Shown here: positions 6,294-12,397 of the stretch, piece after piece
Numbering within the stretch: the first letter of the stretch is position 1
How the letters are laid out: each line of letters begins with the position of its first letter
Made by a program: the position numbers and the translations under genes
DNA from: Elstera sp043721315
Lineage (GTDB): Bacteria > Pseudomonadota > Alphaproteobacteria > Elsterales > Elsteraceae
Reading direction: 5' to 3'
DNA length: 18,386 nucleotides
NCBI GenBank assembly: GCA_043721315.1
Contig: JAYSQZ010000075.1
Location: 1-18,386, forward strand
Notes under the pieces: generated by a model
Database searches by the model: none
Seen by the model: the letters and a program-made list of their open reading frames with translations, nothing else
What the model was told of the DNA's origin: nothing

Positions 6294-8123
6294 TTAGATA
6301 CTCCGAACCGCGCCTTTCGATGCGCTGGTCGTCATCGCCGCATAGGCCCGCAGTGCCATCGAAACCTTGCGCGGGCGCGGCGCGGCGGGCACCCAACCGA
6401 GGGCGTTGCGGGCTTCCCGGCGTTGGGCCAGAACGTGGTCGGCCACAACCAGCTGGATCGAGCGGTTGGGGATGTCGATGGCGATTTGGTCGCCCTCTTC
6501 CACAAGGCCAATCAAGCCGCCTTCCGCCGCTTCGGGCGATACATGGCCGATAGACAGACCGGAGGAGCCGCCTGAGAAGCGACCATCGGTCACGAGCGCG
6601 CAGACTTTATCGAGGCCCTTAGCTTTCAGATAGCTGGTCGGGTACAGCATTTCCTGCATCCCCGGCCCGCCACGCGGCCCTTCGTAGCGGATCAGCACCA
6701 CATCGCCCGCAATCACATGACCGCTGAGAATGCTGCTGACCGCATCGTCCTGGCTCTCGAACAGGCGCGCCCGCCCGCTGAAGGTGAGCACCGAAGCATC
6801 GACCCCAGCGGTTTTTACGATGCAGCCGTCTTCTGCCAGATTGCCGTAGAGCACGGCAAGGCCACCATCTTTTGAAAACGCATGTTCGGCATTTCTAATC
6901 ACGCCCGTAGCGCGGTCAGTATCAACGCTGGTGTAACGGCGCGCTTGCGAGAAAGCCACCTGGGTTGGTACACCGCCGGGGGCGGCGCGGAAAAATTCGT
7001 GCACGCTATCGGCAGAGGTTCGGACTACATCCCACCGATCCAGCGCCGCCGCGAGGCTGGGAGCGTGCACGGATCCAACGGAGGTATCCAGAAGCCCCGC
7101 GCGATCCAACTCGCCCAGGATCGCCATAATGCCCCCGGCGCGATGCACGTCTTCCATATGAACGTCGGACTTGGCCGGCGCGACCTTGCAGAGCACCGGC
7201 ACCCGGCGCGACAGCCTATCAATATCGGCCATCGTGAAATCCACCTCGGCCTCATGGGCTGAGGCGAGCAGATGCAGAACCGTGTTGGTTGAGCCACCCA
7301 TAGCAATATCGAGCGTCATCGCGTTTTCAAACGCGGCAAAGGTCGCGATATTACGCGGCAGAACCGCCGCATCATCGCCCTCGTAATAGCGGCGCGCGAG
7401 ATCGACGATCAAATGCCCAGCGTCCACGAACAGGCGCTTGCGGTCGGCGTGGGTTGCCAGTGTCGAGCCGTTCCCTGGCAATGAGAGGCCGAGGGCTTCA
7501 GTAAGGCAGTTCATCGAATTGGCCGTAAACATGCCGGAGCAGGAACCGCAGGTGGGGCACGCCGCGCGCTCGATAGCCTGCACATCCTCATCGCTGATGC
7601 TGCTATCGGCAGCGGCCACCATCGCATCGACCAAATCGAGGGCTTTTTCTATACCGTTTATAACAACCTTGCCGGCTTCCATCGGGCCGCCGGAGACGAA
7701 AACCACTGGGATATTGAGGCGCATCGCGGCCATCAACATGCCCGGCGTAATTTTGTCGCAGTTGGAGATGCAGACCATCGCATCGGCGCAATGGGCGTTA
7801 ACCATATATTCGACCGAGTCCGCGATGAGTTCGCGTGAGGGAAGCGAATACAGCATCCCGTCATGGCCCATCGCGATACCGTCATCAACGGCAATCGTAT
7901 TGAATTCCTTGGCAACCCCGCCCGCCGCCTCAATCTCCCGCGCCACCAACTGCCCGAGATCTTTCAGGTGGACATGGCCAGGGACGAACTGAGTGAAGGA
8001 GTTGACGACGGCGATGATCGGCTTGCCGAAATCGGAATCCTTCATCCCGGTCGCGCGCCAAAGGCCCCGCGCACCCGCCATGTTGCGGCCATGCGTCGTT
8101 GTTCTGGATCTATAGTGTGGCAT
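6294..8123 (-). CDS. ilvD: Dihydroxy-acid dehydratase
   Basis: The 609-residue enzyme dehydrates 2,3-dihydroxy-isovalerate and 2,3-dihydroxy-3-methylvalerate to the 2-keto acids of valine and isoleucine synthesis in the cytoplasm. It matches E. coli IlvD (616) almost end to end. The iron-sulfur and metal site motifs are present: NCDKITPG with Cys122, CPTCGSCSGMFTANSMNC with Cys195, the AVDDGIAMGH segment near 78-87, and GRFSGG near the C-terminus. An AGAAAGG ribosome site precedes ATG 8123. It starts 27 bases after coaD on the same strand, so it probably shares the gyrA-coaD transcript. No leucine-rich leader peptide or riboswitch is seen before it. Confidence 0.97.
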   Translation of the reverse strand: MPHYRSRTTTHGRNMAGARGLWRATGMKDSDFGKPIIAVVNSFTQFVPGHVHLKDLGQLVAREIEAAGGVAKEFNTIAVDDGIAMGHDGMLYSLPSRELIADSVEYMVNAHCADAMVCISNCDKITPGMLMAAMRLNIPVVFVSGGPMEAGKVVINGIEKALDLVDAMVAAADSSISDEDVQAIERAACPTCGSCSGMFTANSMNCLTEALGLSLPGNGSTLATHADRKRLFVDAGHLIVDLARRYYEGDDAAVLPRNIATFAAFENAMTLDIAMGGSTNTVLHLLASAHEAEVDFTMADIDRLSRRVPVLCKVAPAKSDVHMEDVHRAGGIMAILGELDRAGLLDTSVGSVHAPSLAAALDRWDVVRTSADSVHEFFRAAPGGVPTQVAFSQARRYTSVDTDRATGVIRNAEHAFSKDGGLAVLYGNLAEDGCIVKTAGVDASVLTFSGRARLFESQDDAVSSILSGHVIAGDVVLIRYEGPRGGPGMQEMLYPTSYLKAKGLDKVCALVTDGRFSGGSSGLSIGHVSPEAAEGGLIGLVEEGDQIAIDIPNRSIQLVVADHVLAQRREARNALGWVPAAPRPRKVSMALRAYAAMTTSASKGAVRSI

Positions 8124-8150
8124 GGTTCACCCTTTCTTAGGACGCAAGGC

Positions 8151-8705
8151 CTAGTCTTCTTGCTGCTCGGCGAAACGCTGTTGCAGGGCGGCTTCAATTC
8201 TCGGGCTAACGAAACGGGAAATATCGCCGCCAAGCCGCCCGATTTCCTTCACGAATCGCGACGATACGAACTGCTGCCCGTCCGCCGCCATCAGAAACAC
8301 GGTCTCAATGGCGGGATTGAGCTTGGAGTTCATCCCCGCCATCTGAAATTCATACTCGAAGTCCGATACCGCCCGCAGCCCGCGCACGATTTGCCCCGCG
8401 CTATGTTCAACCGCTAAGTTAATCAGCAAACTCGAAAAAGGCACGACCGTAATGCGGTCTTTCTCCGGCAAGCTCAGAACTTCGGCGGTCAGCAGGCTCA
8501 CCCGCTCGGCAAGCGAGAACAAAGGCCCCTTGCCCGCGTTCTTGGCGACGCCGATGATTAACTTATCGCAGATGCGCGCCGCGCGCCGGATAATATCAAT
8601 ATGCCCAGAGGTAACGGGATCGAAGGTGCCAGGATAGACTGCCGTGCGTTGCACGATTGCCCCCGTCTCTAGTGCGCCCGAATGGGGCGTGGTGCTGGCC
8701 GACAT
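8151..8705 (-). CDS. coaD: Phosphopantetheine adenylyltransferase
   Basis: CoaD transfers AMP from ATP to 4'-phosphopantetheine, giving dephospho-CoA, the penultimate step of coenzyme A synthesis. The nucleotidyltransferase signature YPGTFDPVTSGHIDI carries the TxGH form of the family HxGH motif, and the C-terminal VSSRFVKEI segment matches the ATP-binding ISSS region. At 184 residues it exceeds E. coli CoaD (159) because of about 18 extra N-terminal residues and a longer tail. The start ATG 8705 or GTG 8708 is favoured by a strong GGGGAGG site just upstream; the family's core would begin at GTG 8654 (QRTAVYPGTF), a possible alternative. It follows gyrA by 76 bases, separated by a hairpin. 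Confidence 0.95.
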   Translation of the reverse strand: MSASTTPHSGALETGAIVQRTAVYPGTFDPVTSGHIDIIRRAARICDKLIIGVAKNAGKGPLFSLAERVSLLTAEVLSLPEKDRITVVPFSSLLINLAVEHSAGQIVRGLRAVSDFEYEFQMAGMNSKLNPAIETVFLMAADGQQFVSSRFVKEIGRLGGDISRFVSPRIEAALQQRFAEQQED

Positions 8706-8726
8706 CACTGGGTTTTCCTCCCCTTA

Positions 8727-8759
8727 GAGGCCGCAGGCTTCCTAGTCCCGTGCGGCCTC
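8727..8759. repeat. Hairpin in the gyrA-coaD gap, next to the coaD ribosome site
   Basis: GAGGCCGCA (8727-8735) and TGCGGCCTC (8751-8759) form a perfect 9-base-pair stem with a 15-base loop. On the minus-strand transcript it ends only a few bases before the coaD ribosome site. No U-tract follows, so it is not a standard terminator; it may protect the upstream mRNA end or modulate coaD. Confidence 0.6.
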
Positions 8760-8781
8760 GCCCCGTTTGACTTTGTTATTG

Positions 8782-11568
8782 TTAGACCAGCAAAGATGGC
8801 GGCGCGGCATCGGTTGCGGGCGGCGTACTATCGTCACCCTCCTCGCCCGGCTCTTCACCAGTATCGTCAAGGCGGGTCACAGAGACGACACGCTCATCGG
8901 TTTCCACCTTGAACAGTGTTACCCCCTGGGTCTTGCGCCCAGCGATGCGGATGCCCGCCACCGGAATACGGATCAACTGGCCACCATCAGTCACGAGCAT
9001 GATCTGATCGCTTTCGCTCACTGGGAAGGCCCCCACAACGGGACCGTTCTTCTGAGTAATATCCATCCCCGCGATGCCCTGCCCACCGCGCCCGGTTTTA
9101 CGGTACTCGTAGGCCGAACTACGCTTACCAAAACCACGTTCCGTTATCGTTAGCAGGAACTGTTCAACGGCTTGAAGCTCCAAGAATCGCTCTTCCGAGA
9201 GGTTAACCGTTTCGGCCAGCAAATCGGTTTCGTCATCGCCAATGATCTCAACGCCCGCTTCGTCGCCTATGGCCCGGCGCAGGGCTGCGGCCCGGCGCAG
9301 GTAAGCATCGCGTTCAGCCGGGCTAGCGGGAACGGTATCGAGAACCGCCATCGACATAACAGCATCTTCATACGCCAAGCGAATCCCGCGCACGCCCGTC
9401 GAGGCACGCGACTGGAAGACGCGAATATCATCGACCGAAAAGCGAATGGCTTTGCCGAGGCGGGTAGAGAGCAGAACGTCTTGATCCGCCCGCGCCACCG
9501 AAACGCCAATGAGATCGCCCAAATTATTACCGTCTTCATCTTCAAGTTTCATGGCGATTTTGCCGTTCGACTTGATATTGAGGAAGTCCGACAGTGCATT
9601 GCGGCGCACTTCGCCCTTGGAGGTGGCGAAGAGGATCGTGAGGCCCTCGCGCTCGTCCACATCGGGCAGCGGCAGTACGGTTGCGATGCGTTCGCCCATT
9701 TGCAGCGCGGGCAAAAGGTTCACCATCGGCTTGCCCCGGCCCTGCGGCGTGCTTTCTGGCAAGCGCCAAACCTTCGTTTCAAACGCGCGGCCCTTCGTGG
9801 TGAAGAACAGCACCGGCGTGTGGGTATTGGCAACGAAGACGCGCTCGACAAAATCTTCTTCGCGCGTTGCCATCCCTGCCCGGCCCTTGCCGCCCCGCCG
9901 TTGCGAGCGGTAGGACGATAGGGCGACGCGCTTGATGTAGCCCGCGTGGCTAACAGTCACGACCATATCTTCACGTTGGATAAGCGCTTCGATGTCGGTA
10001 TCTATTTCCGAATCGTCTATCTGCGTGCGGCGCGGGGTCGCAAACTCGGTTTTAATCGCCGTTAGTTCTGCCCGGATAATGTCCAGCACGCGCTCACGTT
10101 TGCCGAGAATATCGAGGTAGTCCTTAATCTGGTCGCCCAACTCCCCAAGCTCGCCCGCGATTTTATCGCGCTCCAGGCCGGTGAGGCGTTGCAGGCGCAG
10201 GTCCAGAATAGCGCGGGCCTGGATTTCCGACAGACGGTAGGTGCCGTTCTCCGACACGAGATGATCGGGGTCATCAATCAGCGCGATCAGCGGAGCCACG
10301 TCGCGGGCCGGCCAGTCGCGGGCCATTAATTTCTCACGTGCGACCACGGGGTCCGGCGCGGTGCGGATGAGCACGATCACGTCATCAATATTAGCAACCG
10401 CCATTGCCAAACCGGCAAGCACATGGCCGCGCTCGCGCGCTTTGCGGAGTTCGTAGGCCGTGCGGCGCTGCACCACCTCTTCCCGGAAGGCGCAAAAAGC
10501 GATGATAACTTCTTTAAGGCTCATCATCTCCGGGCGACCGGCATTGATGGCGAGCATATTGACGCCGAAGCTGGTTTGCAGCGGCGTGTGACGGTAAAGC
10601 TGGTTAAGCACGACTTCGGGCGTTGCATCGCGCTTCAACTCGATCACAACGCGCACGCCGTCGCGGTCGCTTTCATCACGCAGATCGGAAATGCCTTCAA
10701 TGACCTTGGCATTCACCAATTCAGCCATTTTTTCCAGCATCTTAGCCTTATTCACCTGATACGGAACTTCCGTAATGATGATGGCCTGCCGGTCTTTCTT
10801 AAACGTCTCGATATGCGTCTTGGCGCGCATCACCACACTACCGCGCCCCGTGCGGAAAGCATCCATAATGCCGCCGCGCCCGAGGATAATCGCGCCCGTG
10901 GGGAAATCGGGACCGGGAATAATCTGCATCAGCGCTTCAACCGGAATATCCGGCGCATCCAGGTAGGCGATGCAAGCGTCGATCACTTCACCAAGGTTAT
11001 GGGGGGGGATGTTGGTCGCCATCCCGACCGCGATACCGCCCGCGCCATTCACCAGCAAATTCGGAAATTCTGCTGGTAGAACCGTGGGTTCTACCTCGGT
11101 GTTATCGTAGTTTGCCTGGAAGGAAACCGTGTCGCGGTCAATATCGCGCAACAGATGATCTGCTGCTTTGGACAAGCGCGCTTCGGTGTACCGCATCGCC
11201 GCCGCGCGGTCGCCATCCATCGAGCCGAAGTTGCCTTGGCCGTCGATCAGCGGCAGGCGCATGGAAAACTCCTGCGCCATCCGCACCATCGCGTCGTAAA
11301 TCGCCACATCGCCGTGGGGGTGGTACTTACCGATCACGTCCCCGACGATGCGGGCCGATTTGCGGTAGCTTTTGTTCCAATCGTACCCCTGCTCTTTCAT
11401 CGAGAACAAAATACGGCGATGCACCGGCTTCAGCCCGTCGCGCACGTCGGGCAGCGCGCGCGACACGATCACGCTCATGGCGTAATCGAGGTACGAGCGA
11501 CGCATTTCCTCTTCAATCGTGACGGGAACGATATCGAAAGCGGGGGGCAACAGCGGCGGATTGGTCAA
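8782..11568 (-). CDS. gyrA: DNA gyrase subunit A
   Basis: GyrA forms the DNA breakage-reunion half of the A2B2 gyrase that introduces negative supercoils. The 928-residue protein has the family N-terminus (SYLDYAMSVIVSRALPDVRDG), the active-site Tyr127 in AAAMRYTE (E. coli Tyr122), the GyrA box QRRGGKG that is needed for DNA wrapping, and an acidic C-terminal tail (EEPGEEGDD). It is longer than E. coli GyrA (875). The start is TTG at 11568: an in-frame TAG lies five codons upstream, the next in-frame ATG (codon 22) would cut conserved sequence, and AGGGAAG sits seven bases before the TTG. At the position of E. coli Ser83 it has Val88, while Asp92 (E. coli Asp87) is kept. It heads the gyrA-coaD-ilvD run. 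Confidence 0.97.
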   Translation of the reverse strand: MTNPPLLPPAFDIVPVTIEEEMRRSYLDYAMSVIVSRALPDVRDGLKPVHRRILFSMKEQGYDWNKSYRKSARIVGDVIGKYHPHGDVAIYDAMVRMAQEFSMRLPLIDGQGNFGSMDGDRAAAMRYTEARLSKAADHLLRDIDRDTVSFQANYDNTEVEPTVLPAEFPNLLVNGAGGIAVGMATNIPPHNLGEVIDACIAYLDAPDIPVEALMQIIPGPDFPTGAIILGRGGIMDAFRTGRGSVVMRAKTHIETFKKDRQAIIITEVPYQVNKAKMLEKMAELVNAKVIEGISDLRDESDRDGVRVVIELKRDATPEVVLNQLYRHTPLQTSFGVNMLAINAGRPEMMSLKEVIIAFCAFREEVVQRRTAYELRKARERGHVLAGLAMAVANIDDVIVLIRTAPDPVVAREKLMARDWPARDVAPLIALIDDPDHLVSENGTYRLSEIQARAILDLRLQRLTGLERDKIAGELGELGDQIKDYLDILGKRERVLDIIRAELTAIKTEFATPRRTQIDDSEIDTDIEALIQREDMVVTVSHAGYIKRVALSSYRSQRRGGKGRAGMATREEDFVERVFVANTHTPVLFFTTKGRAFETKVWRLPESTPQGRGKPMVNLLPALQMGERIATVLPLPDVDEREGLTILFATSKGEVRRNALSDFLNIKSNGKIAMKLEDEDGNNLGDLIGVSVARADQDVLLSTRLGKAIRFSVDDIRVFQSRASTGVRGIRLAYEDAVMSMAVLDTVPASPAERDAYLRRAAALRRAIGDEAGVEIIGDDETDLLAETVNLSEERFLELQAVEQFLLTITERGFGKRSSAYEYRKTGRGGQGIAGMDITQKNGPVVGAFPVSESDQIMLVTDGGQLIRIPVAGIRIAGRKTQGVTLFKVETDERVVSVTRLDDTGEEPGEEGDDSTPPATDAAPPSLLV

Positions 11569-11625
11569 AACAGCACTTCCCTAATCATCACATCAAAGAC
11601 CGAGACCGGTCTGAAGTCGAGGCGC

Positions 11626-11654
11626 ACCCTAGCAAGTCTTGCGGCGGGGAACAA
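11626..11654 (-). promoter_or_regulatory. Candidate gyrA promoter
   Basis: On the minus strand TTGTTC (11649-11654) and TAGGGT (11626-11631) are separated by 17 bases. TAGGGT-like -10 boxes are common in alphaproteobacterial promoters. Transcription would start near 11619, giving a leader of about 50 bases that contains the perfect palindrome AGACCGGTCT at 11603-11612. The match is moderate. Confidence 0.4.
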
Positions 11655-11689
11655 TCTTTACGCCCCTTTACGCCCGATGAGCGTTGACT

Positions 11690-12244
11690 TTAGAACGGAA
11701 TTTCGTCGTCGATATCGCCGCCGCGCCCGAAGCCGCCACCACCGCCGAAGCTGCCGCCGCCTTGCGCGCCGCCTGTAGCCGCACCGCCACGCGGCGCGCT
11801 GGGTGCCCCGCCGCCGTAGTCTCCGCCCCCGTAATCACCGCCGGAGGAGCCGCCGCCGCCATAGCCGCCCTCACCACCGCCGCCTTCACCGCGCCCATCG
11901 AGCATGGTGAGTTCGCCGCGATACTGTTGCAGCACTACTTCGGTCGTGTATTTTTCCTGGCCGCTGCTTTGATCGGTCCATTTGCGCGTTTGAAGCTGGC
12001 CTTCGAGGTAAACCTTGGCGCCCTTCTTCAAGAACCGCTCGGCCACATCGCCCAGGCGATCGTTAAAGATCACCACGCGGTGCCATTCCGCCCGCTCTTT
12101 CCGCTCCCCCGTCGTCCGGTCCTTCCAGGATTCCGACGTTGCGATGGAAAGTTGAACCACTTTGCGGCCATCTTGCATGGTCCGCACTTCGGGGTCGCGC
12201 CCCAAATTGCCAACCAGAATGACCTTATTGACGCTCCCCGCCAT
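11690..12244 (-). CDS. ssb: Single-stranded DNA-binding protein
   Basis: SSB coats single-stranded DNA during replication, recombination and repair and recruits partners through its tail. Residues 1-110 are the OB fold, starting SVNKVILVGNLGRDPEVR and including WHRVVIFND. Residues about 118-175 are a low-complexity Gly-rich linker with GGGDYGGGDYGGG-like units. The last residues DDEIPF are the conserved acidic tip that binds repair and replication proteins. At 184 residues it is close to E. coli SSB (178). A GAGG site six bases before ATG 12244 supports the start. It diverges from uvrA, an arrangement known in many Proteobacteria. The 121 bases to gyrA hold only the gyrA promoter candidate and leader. 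Confidence 0.97.
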   Translation of the reverse strand: MAGSVNKVILVGNLGRDPEVRTMQDGRKVVQLSIATSESWKDRTTGERKERAEWHRVVIFNDRLGDVAERFLKKGAKVYLEGQLQTRKWTDQSSGQEKYTTEVVLQQYRGELTMLDGRGEGGGGEGGYGGGGSSGGDYGGGDYGGGAPSAPRGGAATGGAQGGGSFGGGGGFGRGGDIDDEIPF

Positions 12245-12337
12245 GCCGAACCTCGTCTATTTTGCCTAACGCGACCCTGTCGCTCTCGGCTGGCAGCCTA
12301 TAGAGGAACAGGGGGCGCTGTCACCTGCTCGCTTCGG

Positions 12338-12353
12338 ACTCTTATAACAGAGT
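12338..12353. repeat. Small inverted repeat in the ssb-uvrA divergent region
   Basis: ACTCT and AGAGT flank TATAAC, forming a 5-base-pair stem followed by TTTTT on the plus strand. It lies between the two divergent genes, nine bases before the uvrA -35 box. It could be an operator, but the alphaproteobacterial LexA box (GTTC, seven bases, GTTC) was not found in 12245-12397. Confidence 0.35.
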
Positions 12354-12361
12354 TTTTGCGC

Positions 12362-12390
12362 TTGCATGTACCTTTTTTGTTCTGTTAGAT
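12362..12390 (+). promoter_or_regulatory. Candidate uvrA promoter for a near-leaderless mRNA
   Basis: TTGCAT (12362-12367) and TTAGAT (12385-12390) are separated by exactly 17 bases. The expected start of transcription is 12396-12398, at or next to the uvrA ATG (12398). Only a weak AGG precedes the ATG, in keeping with leaderless translation. Confidence 0.5.
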
Positions 12391-12397
12391 AGGCATT

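Noticed and set aside
11684..12388. 234-codon plus-strand ORF opposite ssb
   Set aside because: It is the complement of the Gly-rich SSB linker and reads as low-complexity Ala; SSB itself has clear domains.
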